A stretch of DNA of 64,000 nt. It comes from Owenia fusiformis. Taxonomy: Eukaryota; Annelida; Polychaeta; Sabellida; Oweniidae. The stretch covers positions 4,557,375 to 4,621,374 of the forward strand of contig CAIIXF020000005.1 of NCBI GenBank assembly GCA_903813345.2. Direction: 5' to 3'. Shown here in pieces: positions 11,407-26,400 of the stretch. Numbering within the stretch: the stretch's first letter is position 1; each line of letters begins with the position of its first letter. The notes under the pieces are model-generated. The model had not been told where the DNA came from, ran no database searches, and saw only the letters and a program-made list of their open reading frames with translations. A program made the position numbers and the translations under genes.

Positions 11407-14400
11407 CTGAAAATATAATGTTCAATGTTCCTATGAAGGAGAGAGTCATTCATTAAATTAAAAGTGCATATTTTTTGTTTGTATGTTTTAAACTGTATGG
11501 AAAAATATCTTGTGCAGCTCCCTCATGATGCTAGTGTATTCTGTAATTGGCTCATAATTTTACTTTAGATTAAATTGTTGCTGGTTGAATTGAAAGTTTA
11601 CTGTAAATCCACAAAAATTAAAACTTTGCCAATAGGTCTAAAATGGCAAAATTCATTTAAAAAGCTACACGTGCAATAACCCCAAATACAGTTATCAGTT
11701 ATCAGTCAATAAATCTCTTCAAATAAGCTCATCACATTGAATTATCAATCGTAATTATATTCAAAGTCATATTATCTTTTGGCCTGTTCCTAAATTTGAT
11801 TAAAAACCTACCTTCTGCCCTAAAAGACAGTTTATACAGTCTGTCCACATTTGGTAGTCTTTCTCCGAGGGTGCGATGAAGTTGAGTGGTTCAATCTCCT
11901 CAGAGACATCCGAGATGATGGAGAAGGCAGTTTGGTTGAATGCCGTCTGAAATGTTAAAACATCACTCAATTTTTCTTAGGTTTTAACTGTTTAGTCTAC
12001 GGGTCTTGCGCCAATGGAGACACTCCCAAATCAGTATTTCTGGTTTTAATTTGTCATGCAAATAAGAAAAAAATTAAGGTCTGAGCAAATAACAAAATTG
12101 AAGAGGTAAATGCTGAGATCCTTTAGGCTTCTACATAAAACATGCCTTTGGGTTACAACTGTGAGATGGGGTCTTATATTGAAGACAGGGTTTACTATTT
12201 GCTATTCTAATCAAATGGATGGATCTGAATTTTAAAACTGAAAATTGCACAGACATTAGTCAGACATGCTGATAAATAACTACCTTTTTCACTTTTTTCA
12301 TATGTGGACAATCATCTCCTGTGAGTAGATTCTTAATGTCAACAACAGCCACTGAAATCATGCAAACATCAATTAATTCTGAAATAATTCTGCAATTCCA
12401 TGTACAAATGTTGGTATGAGATTTGGGTTATATAGCTCTTAGGTATCAATATAGGCCTATCTCTGTATCCAGAAAGACCTCAAAGCGAGTCAATCAAAAA
12501 TATTACGAAGAGTATAACACAAAAGATGTATGGTCATGTGCAGAGTTGAGTGCTGTATCTCAATTAGATTGATTAGAATCTTAATCTCTATCATGCTCCT
12601 TATACAATCTACATATTAATCTACCATGAATAATAATAAATAAGATATGTTTTAATGATTAAATTTAGTAGCACTGTTAAGCACAGTCATACAAGCAATG
12701 AAAACAACATTTACAGCAATACCTACATTTGTTTGGAAGACTTTCTATTGGAGGTTTGGTATTTTCTTCACCCCAGTCTCCATAATGTAAGAACTTTTGA
12801 TTTGGAGATAGTCTACAATACCAATGGCCTGAAATAATAAGCAGAGTGATAGTTTACAATAACAGTGACCTTACATATTGATTGTGTGGTAAAGTTTACA
12901 ATGGGGTACCATTTAAATGATCTGAACAAGGAATTATGTGATATACATGTAGTAGCATGGAAAATGATTGTGATAGTTTACAACACCAGAGGCCTGAACA
13001 GTGAATGTGTGCTAGTTTAGGTTAAGATGGCTGTGTGCTATTTTGCAATACCTGTGACTTATACAATCAATGAATGTGTGCTAGTTTACAATACCAGTGA
13101 CCTGGACAATCAATGTATAATAGTTTATAATATCAGTGACCTAAACAACGATTATGTGCTATTTTGCAATACCTGTGATACAATGAATGTCTGCTAGTTT
13201 ACAGTGACCTGGACAATGAATGTGTGCCAGTTAATAATACATGTACACCTGACAAAAATAAAGATTCAAACATGACCGTGCTCTAATTGAATTTCTCAAA
13301 CAATCAGAATCCAACATAGCCAATAAAGAACATTCTCTTTTTTCTCCATACATGCATGACCGTGCTCTATTCAATCATCCGAGTATCTATATACTGTGAC
13401 TTCAAGCCTATGAATGGCGTAAATAACAGCAAGTTGGTTATTTTATGGACCCCAATCCCCAATTGTTTGAACAATGTTTTCATTTTTTATGTCTGAATCG
13501 GAATAAATAATGATAGGCCATTCAATACGGTGAAATTCTACACTTGTTGGACAGAATGTCAGTACAAATGCACTCAGCTTTGGTTCATGCTTTGTACCAA
13601 ATTCTGTCCCAACTAGTGCTGAATTTCATCATATTGAATGGCCTATCACTATTTATTTCTTAATCATATAATAGTTTAAAGACAATATTGAATATTTGCA
13701 TGCTATTTCAAAATGCCAGTGACCTGAACAAAGATCATACAATAGGTTACAATATTAATGACCTTGACAATAATTCTAAGATAGTCATGGTCCAACAATG
13801 AATGTTTAATGAGGTAAAGTTTGCTCAAAGTAAATGTGTTGCAGAATATTATACAGTAGATGGCCAGCACAGAGAAATGGACAATAGAATTGTGATACCT
13901 ATCATGCAGTGTAAAATACCATTTGTCTGATGTCTTATTTAGAATACCATTTACCTAAACAATAATTCATAAAAATTCTAAATATCTGTGAGCCCAAGAT
14001 TCGTTGGAATAACCAGTGGGCAGACAATAGCAAACAATATGTGTGACCTTAAATGATAAAGCCACTGTGGTTGAATATTGAAATCAAGTAGCGACTTTTT
14101 ACAATTTCTTACAATCAGAACACAAAATATGAAGAAAGTGAAACATTCGTTTTTTAACAATACACTAAATAAAACATTTAAAAATGAAGGTACAATATTA
14201 ATTGCTAGTATGTTAATGTATTGTAAAACAAAACTATTAAACATAACAAAAAATTATTTTTTACCATTCGTTATGAAGACTGAAAGTGAAATAACATGTG
14301 CATCAACGAGGTTTAATACTAGTGTGACATTATCTATTTTATTCATGGGTGTACCTAACAGTAAAATGCCAATGGTGAAAAGGAATATCTTAAATAATCA

Positions 14401-17400
14401 TCTGCACATCTTAATCTGTTAATCAGTCATCGAGTTATTCACTTTTGCTGAGCTTTTAAAGGGATAAAGATCTAAATAAATCCTTCAGCAAAAGAGAATA
14501 TCATACATGCTATCTTCAGTGCTTTCACAGTATTAAAGCAGGATGTCCTGATCTATACGATTCCAATTAGGGTTCCTTTCTGCCAGTTGAAAGGTGAGAA
14601 TGAAATGGTACAAAAAACAGGACTAATTTGACCAGTTTTTGACCAGTCATTGTAGGTTACCACTTGTGAAAATCCCCTTGGGTGAACTTTACCATAGCAT
14701 GCTCAAGCCATCATCAAATGAACTTTAAATGTCTGTTACAGCCATGCAACCTGACTTTTTTAAACCTACCTTTTTGTCTTTTATTCGGTATATATTTAGT
14801 AAACCGAGTTCCCTCCATGACATAGTTTAATCTTTGTTGTTTTATCAGCTCAACAATCTCTGGTGTAATCTCTTCTTTTAATTCCCTGAAAAATATAAGA
14901 ACTGTAATAACGCTCAATTTATAATGATGCAGGAAGTGATAGGAAAAGTAATTTCAAAAATCATCCAAAGTTGCATATACTAAGGTCCTATACTATATCT
15001 ATATGATCTAGAAGCTATTTCTAACAAGACTAGATACCACAAGAAAGATGTGACTTTATGGACTTTTATCAAATAAACTGAATTTTAAATGAAAATCTAA
15101 ATCAATTTTCTTAAAGTTTATAGGAAACATGTATGTTTTAAATGTCATGTTGAGTTCAAATCAGTAACTAACTGCAAGGTAATTATGCTTTCACTTGTTG
15201 TGAAACAAGAAGATTATAACCTAGCCTTACATATACACAGATGACTTAAATCTATTGACATGGGGGTCTCCTTACTTTATAGGCCTGGCCTTAGACTCCC
15301 ACTCCTCCTTGCTCTCCCTCTCTCGCTGCCAGATGTTGGTGATCTCACTATATGTAAGGGAGGCAAGGTTATGCTTGAACTGGTCAAATGATAATGGGCG
15401 TGCACTCTCTGTATTCTCTAAGGTCCTTGTGATCTGTTCTCTCACTACACTCAGCACCTATAACATTGCAATATAAACCAATAACATTGCAATATGAACC
15501 TATAACAATGCAATATTAACCAATAACATTGCAATATAAACCCATGACATTGCAATATGAGTGCTTAACATTACAATATAACCCTATTATCAATGAAATA
15601 TTAACATTTTCCATCATCAGTGTTATATCAGCCTATAAGTGACATTATGCAATAATTTATGATGATGATGATGATATATCAACCTAGATGTACAATGTAA
15701 CATTGCTATCAATAGTATAATTCAACTTATAATATCCACACATTCAAACAGCAAGTCAGATTCATTGCAATCACAATTAACCTACAACAATGCAATATTC
15801 TGATTGAAAATCCACATGGGAATCCAATCAAGCAGTAGTACATTGATGACTTTGTAATTTAAACTTAGCTCTATTAAAACCTCCTTTATCTCAGAATATC
15901 AATCTATATGAAAGTGCAACTTGACATTGCTGGAATTCTCACGAAAACAATGTTACTCAACTCACTTGATGGAATTCCCATGAAAACAATGTTACTCAAC
16001 TCACTTTGGTGAAATCTGCAGCAGTTGCTCTCATCTCTTTCCATGTCTTGTTGAGAGTTTGTATACAAATACAGAAGAACTCTTCAAATGGATGGTCATG
16101 GGTGAAAAACATTGGGTAGTAGACTTCACCCCCTTCAGATGCTGTAACGACAAATGATATGGTGATGATGACAGGATACGGTATCAATTGACATATAATA
16201 TTTAGGTCTACAAAATATTGGATCAAAATATTGTACTATTTACCCAAAAATTGCACTTTCAAGATATTTTCATGCTTCTTTTTCTTCATATCATAAATGT
16301 GTATTTTATACTTTGTATTTACTACAAGTTACATGTAGTTACCAACTTTTGTATTATACAAATCACATCAAACAGGCTTAGATAAGTGACATGACGGAGA
16401 AATTGATTTTAATGTCAAATTGTTAGGTGGCAAATTAAACTTGAATTAATTGTATTTGTTGAAAAGGGCCCTGTCTCTAAAATATCCATTTAAAAAATCA
16501 TAGAGGTCTGCAATCTGCACCACCAATGGATGTTGATGTCAAGCTTCTTTCTTGAAAATACAAAGTTAAGAAGTAAGCAAATTATATAGGATGCATAAAC
16601 CTCTAAAAGATAATTAACTAACAAACTCGTCGAATTCAGAACTCACGTGGTGTGCCGACTTTCAAGACTTTACATAACATTGCTGTTAACTCAATACTAG
16701 CCCTGGCAAATGGACAGTCATGCTCATCTGCCCTGCAAGAGTTCTCCAGAACTACCTGTAAACAAACATAACATCAGATTTTAGTCTGCATGATTTCCTC
16801 ATGAAATGTAATGCAAATGACTTTAGTTACATTAAATATAAATAGATCAAAAGATGTACAGTGTAGGTTTGAACTATATTGCTAATATTCAGACAATGCA
16901 TTTAGTAGGGAGATGAACATTATAGTAACGTATATCACCAAATTGGTCCATGCCAGTCAACAGAAGATGGCAAAAGAATTCTGGGAACCAATCCTCTTTT
17001 GGAAATAAATCATACCTTAATATTCAATATTCAAACTGTACATTTTAAACCTGATACAAGCTTTCAGAATTCTATAAATGCTACCACTAGCGTCTTACCT
17101 TAGTGTAGTTTTCCCCATGCTGTCTGGCAAAGTAGATCATGTTGTCCAAGGCAAGGCCACCAGGTGGAGTCTGTGTGAAGTCCTCAATGGGATTACGTTC
17201 ATTCTACAAAAATACAGAAATATGTATGAGGCCAGGATCTCTAATTAGTTTAGGCAAATATTGAACAAGTGAGGCAAAAATTGAGTTGAGGCAAAAATTG
17301 AGTTGAGGCAAACATTGAGTTGAGGCAAACATTGAGTTGAGGCAATTATTACTGTTAATTTGACTTCATTTTCACGGTTGCCTGAATTGACCTCTATTTA

Positions 17401-20400
17401 TGAAATCCTGGCGAGGCAGCTGTCTTGCCTACCTCATGCCTGACTATTGCTATGTCCGTGTATGTATGGGCCGCAAGGTCAATGATTGGTTAATTTATTT
17501 CATTGAAGTAAATACTACTGTATTGGAAAATTTAAATGTAAAACATAATTCGTGATCCAACTATTTATAATAATTGCAATCAAAAAGTTATTATTTCACT
17601 ATCCCGGGCAGTGCTCAATTCAGAGCAGAAAATACTGAGACTAGATTGCACTTGCAACCAAGTGGAACACTCCAACTTCAGACTGACAAACAAAACATGA
17701 AGTCTCAAATTAATATTATTGTGCTGCCGAATTTATTTACTATGATGGCAGGTGAAGTTTTTAAAGCTCAGTTGAAGACACCTTTGGAATGTTATTATCT
17801 GTTTTTTAAATAAAAGTTCATTTTAACATTTAAGTTTATTTCAATAAAAGAATGAACGGGATGCAAGCTGCATTCAATACAACAGCATGATGTATTGGTT
17901 CTTTTCAACTCATTCAGAAATTAAAACACTTTGTCAACTTTTTTGACAAGTTTTTTTCAGTTACGTAGATAGCTCATTGTCAGAGCGTAACAATTTTTAA
18001 AGATAACAACAACTATTTCTAAAGTTATATTATACAAGCTTAAAATTGCAACACAGACAGATACCAGCCTGAGACGAAAACATCAAAAATAAATATTGCA
18101 ATATAGGTCAGTTAACACAAGACAAAGATTCTCTGGAGGTGGATCCTCAAGTTCATATTGGTATACAGAAGCGTAAATTAAAGTAAGAAATTATACTTTA
18201 AAAACTGTATATTTTATTTGTATCATATTGAAATCATGTTTTCAGAAGACTCTTTCCATTTGTGATTTAAATATTTCATAGTCAACATTTTTTTGCTCTC
18301 GTCATTCCATTTTATTACAACAGTTTAACAGCTCTGACTTTATATTAGGATTATCATTCCACACTGCGTCAAATGTGAAATTCCAAGCAATTTCTAGACG
18401 TGCAAAGATAGTCTAGGAACTCCGCGTATCTAGAGATTCCAAGACGTGTCAAGAGGTGCAAAGACCTCGCGTGTAAAGAGCGTGTCAAGAGTTTTGATAT
18501 CTCTTTGCACAGCCTTATCAAAACAAACAGTATAATTAGACCGGCCACATGTTGTTATGCCCTATAGTCGCGCTTAATTATACTTTACTAGGATTGGAAT
18601 ATAACAATAATTTTAATTTCGTGTTAATAATAATTTGTGTTTTTTAAATCATTATCAAAATAAAATTAATTTAAAAGTATGCGTGTGCGTGTAAGTATAG
18701 GCAATAGCTTAGTCGAAATGAGTAGATGTGTGCAGATGGAGATCGCCTATGTATTTTGCTAAATCTAACATTTTTACAGGATCATGTTAAAGATCAAATG
18801 AAAACACGTAATGTGTTTTTCTTAGGTTTATCTACCCTGATTTCGAGTGATTTTAACTTGGACGCATATTCCTAGATATTAAAACAGTTTGAATAATTAA
18901 CAAAGTCCACTTTGAACCGTGTCAATCAAATTGTCAAATATGTAGATAGCACATGCAGGCCCGAATACAGGGGGGATGGATTGGTTCTAGCGACCCCCCC
19001 CCCTCCCTCCGTGACCAAAATTGCATTTTTTACCCCATACTGAGCACCTTTTAAATTATTTTGCTCATTTTTGAACTAACATTGCCAAAAGTAAACTCCC
19101 CCTGGAATTTCTTTAAAAAGTAACCCACCCCTTGGCAAATCCTGGCTATGGGTCTGAAACGTCTGAAACATGTTCTGATATAATGAGGCATATTCTGTGA
19201 TCTGAGCATATCAGATGGGAAGAGTTATGAATGTCAATAAGTGTGATTGTTATCATGTAATCATCTACCTTAATGTCAATACATTACATAATGTAGTAAG
19301 GCATTGTACATGTATTTAACAACAGGCACATCCTTCTTCAAAGGACTTCATTTATACTTGTAAAATACCCTTCCAGCGAGGATGCAACAGGCACAGTTAC
19401 ACAAGTTTTATGACCCCAATTAGATGAAATATGAGCTGGGATGAAAGATCTCAAAAATCAAGGGCTGGGAAGATTTGAGATGTCATGGTTTACTATCATG
19501 ACGCTGAAACATGTGTCGCTTATTGTCACCTGTATTGATCATGATGGGGCGACGGCAGTGCCCCGAGTCTTTTTGATCTGTTTAATCTTATTAGTTACTA
19601 TTTAAAATTGAATAATTTAGGACCCCGGAAGCAAAACAACTCTTTGTTATGAAAGGAATACACCACCCACATGGACAGAACCCCTCATGTAAACCATCTA
19701 TAAATACCTTTGAAATCAATTTGATTTTCGATCTACATCTGAATCTCAGATGGAGAGTACTCTTTGACAAGATCAACATTTAAAAGTGTAGGAAAGTTTT
19801 GATAAAGATGTTTAATAGCTAATTATTCAGACATATTGTTCTTTCATGTTGACGATCATCGAACATAATTTCAATCAACTTCCATGATATTTGCAATTTT
19901 GAATTTTGAATTATTTTGAATGCAAATGTACTCAAGTACTATATCCTGAGTTCTGCCCGGATCCCCGAAAACGTTTAAAATCAAACTCGATTATTTAGCT
20001 AGACTTCAAAATAAGGGATTCAATAGAAACATGAAATCCACATTCTGATACTCAGACCATCTCTGCTATGCACAAGCGTTATAGAAGGACACTGAGAGAA
20101 AATATGTTACCCCTCAATTGTGGTACGGCATTGGTCCCGGGGCATTGGTCTAGTTGTTACACATATCCTTCATTTGAGGTTGTTTATGATCATTTTACTC
20201 AAAGATCTGCCTTCTTCTCGGGGCATTCGATATTTCGAATGGCCTTGGTCTTATATTCTGGATATTTGGTACCCGGGGGTATGGCATTGGTTCTATATTT
20301 AGATGTTTGACATGGCATTGGTCTTGTGTTTGGACATTTGATATGGCTTTTTGGGGTTTATTTTAGTTTGTATGAGAGCACATTTAATGCCACCCCCCCC

Positions 20401-23400
20401 CCAAATTACAAATCTACATCTATTCTCTCTATCCCAAAGGTGGATCGGAAGCATGAAAAACAGATACAGACTCGGGACAGTTGCAAGGGGGGCTATAATG
20501 GAGAAATTCGTTTTGATTTTGAGTCTAACTGAAATATTTTGTCACAAATATTAATTAAATACGCAAATAGCCTGTTTTATTAAATGAGACTTGGGCAAAA
20601 AATCTATTCATTAAATCTAAAGCCTAGACGATATCTTCTGTAATCAAGGTGGTTTTGGTACACTTCCGCAATTATAAAAACAAAAACATAGACTAAGTTA
20701 TTAATCTTTTGTTATCATATCAGATTAAGTCAGTTTTGTCTCCGATTGTTATGCAGGTGTGTGTATCGACTCCAGTGAACAACATTAAGTGAATCAATCC
20801 TTGAAATTCCCAAATTCATTCCAAATTCTGGCCGTTAACCCCCCCCCCTCCCCCATGTCTCTTAATTACATTTATTTTGCAAATGATATATAAATTATAG
20901 ATTAAAATATTTCATTTTCGAATTGCACAAAGGGCAACATGTGAAGATAAAACCGCGATCCTAAAGCTACTTGCGAAACAAAGTGGTTTATGGTCCCCAA
21001 TATCATTATTATATTAATACCAATACAATGTACCTCTATGAATATCATAAATTCACTCCTTTTTAATATCAATAGTCAAACAAATTAAGTAGTATGCTAC
21101 AGTTGGTTATCAATCGGAGTTCACGACCTATTGATTACTCTTTAATACAAAATTTACTCACACCCCCCCCCCCCCGTCCATGTCCATGAAGTGCGTAGAC
21201 TGACATAAGTGCCATTTATTAATTAAACATCACTGATTTATGTTGAGACATTCAGTGCGATTATTTCATTTCTTTGTTCAAAAAGTTAAAGCACCAATTA
21301 AATACATATTTTTATCACACAAAAGGGGCAGAATACTTGACCTTGTATCAATTCATATCCCGATAATTCTTTACAAGGGAATGTTTCTTATTAAAACATA
21401 AGCAGCGCCTAGGCGTCGATTGGGGGGGGGGGGGGGGGGGGGGTCAATCCGGTGTTCTCAGGCTATGTACAGCCAAGTATCCTGTTTATGTAAAAACCCT
21501 ACGTTCCCGAATCACAATCAGACAATTAATTAGTATATTTGCTGTGTCTAGCAATTGATCATAGAATTAGATGTTGCGAAAACTATGGGAACTTGTACCT
21601 GTCTGTTTATGGATAGGCTGGGAAAGAACAGCAGAGAGAATGGTACATTCGATTGAATATGCTTGTTTTGCCCAATTGTGTATTAAAATGCCCCTCATTT
21701 ATCATATGTATGGTCACAAGTTAAGTCGGCGATAATTTGTATTGACTTAACTTGAAACAAATTACTCCGAAATCCAAATACTCATCGAAAAGTAAGGTTA
21801 TCTTTATATTAAGCTAATACAAAATAAATATATACATAGGCCTGATGTATCAGTGTTTTCAAAGTTTATTGCACGTTTTATCCTTGAAACGCCTTTCTTT
21901 TTCTTATCATGATATGTATTTCCTTCACTTAGGATCAATGCGTCGATTAGCATTGCCTGTAACTGATTTATATTTTCAAAAGGCGGCATGAAATTGCCAA
22001 AATGTTTAAATAAGTCAATGTGTCAGCGTACATACAAAATAGTCTGTTTAATATTTGCTACATGTACTTATTCCAAACAGTCTGCGAAAGAATGATTTAA
22101 GAAAATATCAATTAAAAGTATCAGAGAAAATACTTGCAATCATTAAAATACTGTATGTATTGCTATTGGTAATTAGGTTAGTTGTTTACACATAATTATG
22201 TTGTTCAGTGTGCCAAGAGCGTGTCAAGAGATTCCATTAATTGTCACAGGGCGTGTAAAGACTTTTTGACATGGTCTTTACACGTCTTTGCACTGCGTGT
22301 GCCAAGAAGTGCAAAGAGGTGTAAAGAGTTGAATTCATCGCGTGTCAAGAGGTGTAAATAATTGGCACGTCTAGAAACCCGGCGTGTAAAGACCAGTTTC
22401 TAGACGTGTCAAGAGTTGGAATCCCATATTTCACGCAGTGCCATTTGTAACGTAATCTGATGAGGAACTGAAAATGGGGACATTTAAAGTACTCCAGGCA
22501 TTTCTGCATTTTCAATAATTTCTACATTTGATCAGAAATGTTAATTCTTTTATCAAAAAATAAAATTAGGATTATAAAGAAAGTAATTGGATCTATATCC
22601 CTTCTGATTCCTTCAAGTAAATTCACATTTTCACAATAAATCTTTGAAATCTGAAACATATATATTATTCTATAGTAAATATTGTCCCCTTTCAATTGCA
22701 GATCGATATGTATGCAACTACAGTTTCCATATTCATCTTCATGAGTGCTTTCACTTCTGGCTTTTCCAAAGAGTCGTGCATATTTGGGGAATACAAATGT
22801 CAATGTGAATCAAAGGAAAACCACTCAGAAATATCTTGTACAACCATCAGGGATGCTGTTCTTAGGAAGTTGGATCCTGGAGCAATAGACAACATTACCC
22901 TAGTAAGTTTGGCTAATAATCAGATAGAACAGGCTCCTGATGGGGTATTTGATTCACTGAACAACACACTGGAGAACCTAACCCTAAGTCACAATAACTT
23001 GGAAAATATACCAACAAGTATTCTAGCCCTTACAAAACTACTAGAAATATCATTGGATTTTAATCTCATTGAAGAAGTTGGTGATAATGCTTTCCAAGGT
23101 CTTATCCATTTACTATGTATCGACTTGGACAAGAACATCATAGAGGTAATTGGAGCACATGCGTTTGATGGATTGAGCAGTTTGACAAACTTAGAAATAC
23201 AAGGGAACAGATTGAGAGATGTACCCACTCAAGCGCTAAGTAGCTTGGAGTCCCTTGAGGTCTTAATACTGTCATATAACTATATCAAGTCTATTCCCCC
23301 TAATGCTTTCATAAACAACACACGACTCAAAATGATTGATTTATCGCACAATGAGTTGGCTTCTTTAATACGCACTGATGCTTTTGCTGGGTTAGAATAC

Positions 23401-26400
23401 ACAGTTGAGGTGTTGAAGATGGGGATGAACTATCTCAAAGTGGTTCCCTCAGATGCCCTAAATCGCCTAAAAACTTTGAAAATACTTTATTTGAATGATA
23501 ACCGCTTCAGGAATGTCACAGGCAATGCTTTCACAGGTATGACATCACTTGCTAATTTGATGCTTCAAGATGGCTACATTGCTAACATGGACGATGATGC
23601 TTTGGTAGGACTAGAGTACACATTGAATACTCTCAATATTAAAAACAACAAGCTTAAAAGCATCGATAAATGCATTATAAACTCTCTCACAAATCTGAAA
23701 ATATTTCGTTTCTCCTATAATAAGATCCCATGTAACTGTTCATATATCTGGCTGAAAAAATGGTTAGATCCCAATTATGACAAAAATAACTGTTTATCAG
23801 AGGTTACCACTTCAGGTGTGAAATTGTGGGAGAGTTTTCTTGAACGTTGTTCTTTGAATGATACAAACAATTGCAACCTGGCAACAACACAACAAACTAA
23901 TGCAATTACTAAGGCAACTCCTACAACAATAAATACTAACACCAGCCCTAGCAATATCCCCAGTGCCGAAAATATCATCACAAGCCCTGATTATATCACC
24001 ACGCCTAATTATATCACAAGCCTTGATAATATCATCAGCCTTGATAATATCACAAGCCCTAATAATATCACAAGCCCTAACAATATCACAAGCCCTAATA
24101 ATATCACAAGCCCTAGCAGTGACAACAACACAAGCAACAAGACCAACAAATTCGACAATGGTGTTCCTATGACAACCTCCACATCAGATATCAAACCAGG
24201 TACACCCAAAGGGAGTAAATCAAGTCCTCAAAAAATGGCTCCTGGCACAATAGCAGGAATTGTGATAGCCGTAGTATTTGTATTAGTGGTTATAGCGCTT
24301 GCAATTTATTGCCTGATTTACAAACAAAGGACTGGAAAGGGGCTAAATAAGTTAGACACATCGACAAATACCGAACTTGAGGTAAAATCTGATACGCCTT
24401 TTCAGATATCATACCGGTACTAAGTACGAAATAACTTCCAATGTCTCTTAGTGAAAAACAGTCTCAAATATTTGACTGTTCAGAAAGTCGAATGTGATTG
24501 GTTGCTAAGCTTGTTGCTAGTTAAAGAGCAGATCCAACCAAAAAGGTTGAGTTTCATTATAGATCATTTGGTTGGTCTTTAAGGTTTTATCAATTTTTAT
24601 ATGCAAGGACCTTGAGAAAGGACATGTTGGAATTTGAAAAAACTATTTGTGATGAAATGAAAATCTCTATACCAGCTAAATGTTCACTTCATGAAATGTA
24701 TTTCATAAATAACATGTATCCCATATAGAGTTTATTTTTGATTTCCTACACTCACTACAGATTTAATGTCTAAAACATGTAAATAAATGTAATTATTATC
24801 TCTCAGTTGTTAGTCTCCACTATTATATGTATTTCAATCAATACAAATATATTATATTCCCAGATTTTAGATAACTTTCTAGCCATTAAGCACGTGGCTA
24901 AATAAATTGTAGGTGATTAAATGCACTACTTCCTGTTTGCAAGTATGCATTACTCAACTTCAGGCAGCCTCTGTAAAAGGGTTTTTATGATCTTTGACAT
25001 TTTTCTCTGTCTGAACTCTGTATAATCTTGATCTCTCAAGGTATTATGACTGAAGGAATACACTGGTTGAACAGTGTGACTCTGTATGGAGAAGGTACAA
25101 AACTGAAAAAAATCTTTACATCTAGTAACTGAAAAGGTACTACTGAAAATATACCTTGAAGCCAAGTTTCACATAGTCTTTGGCATAACCACCTTGTTTC
25201 CTGGCAACACTGTTGTTAGGGTCGATATCAGTATCAAATGCTATTTTACGAAGATCCACAATTGCCTGAGTTGCTTTCTAAAAAAGAACAAAAATCAACA
25301 AGTTGTACAGGATTCGCAAAAATCTTCTGAAAAGGCTCCCGTAATCCCTCCAAAAACAATTCAGCTTTACAGACAATTTACTTTCCAATAGCATAAGAAT
25401 GTAGATGTACATACACTATATCATTATTAATGATACAGTTTAGTCAGCTGATTTTGGTAGTAATATAATGTAAATAATATTTCTTAAAACTTATGTCCTT
25501 ATTAATGCCTCAGTCACTATGATCTATGGCAACCTTACCGCAGCCGTAGCTTCCAAAAATCAAGAGAACTATGCAGCAAAAATGTTGAAATTAGCAGTAC
25601 GATGTAGATTTGCTATGTCAATTTTGTGAAGCTACGACCGCTGCATGCCCACTGTAGAGTTAACGTGACCGAGGCTTTACAGCATTGGCAAGATTTCAAT
25701 CATAATGACAGTTTTAGTCCGATTCACAAAAGTAAGCTAACATACAGAGTCATTGACATCTATAGGGGTGTTCATCTTCTCCTCCAGTAGGTTGAAGAGA
25801 AGGCTCTGGAGTTTGTAAAGCTGGTGGGCCATATCAGAACCTATAGTGGTACTACCTCGAATAACACTCTACAAATACAATGTACATATAACCAATAGGT
25901 TTCAATAGAATTCTTCACCAGACAACTTCACCAAATAACTCTAAAAACTGGCAATTGACAATGAATCTTCAATGTGAGAGTTATCCACAAAGAACACAAT
26001 ACAAAAGATATTCATTAACAACAATGAAACATTAGTACTCAAAATCCAAATTGGCCACCTTAAAACAAACCCAGCATGTCAATAAGTGAAGACTATCAGT
26101 ATGAGATTTTTTTAATCAATCCATCCTGCAGTTAGTTAAGAAATTCCCAAAATAAGAAAAAATTAGAAGCCATCAGCTCAACCTTCAAATTGACAACATT
26201 TTCATATTTTAACTAGTATCATAATTACACTTAAAATGTTAAAGGCTTTTAGAAAAAAGAATTATCTAATTGAAAATAAACTTACATTGAGAATGACATT
26301 TCTGAAAGATTTAGACTGAAGATTGCTGGCTATTTTCTTCCTCTTGTCTTGGTCCCCTTTCAGAAACAGCGCATTAATCATGGCTATAGCACTCTTTTGT

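Noticed and set aside
14078-14422. 114-codon plus-strand open frame in an ELMO intron
   Set aside because: Lacks any known motif and overlaps an equally long frame on the other strand, as expected by chance in AT-rich DNA.
24009-24209. Antisense open frame rich in LLGLVI repeats
   Set aside because: It is the reverse of the SPNNIT-coding repeat in the LRR gene and has no independent support.
24950-25165. Extra ELMO exon after exon 11
   Set aside because: The frame differs from exon 11, overlaps its donor, and the direct join of exons 11 and 12 already matches the family.
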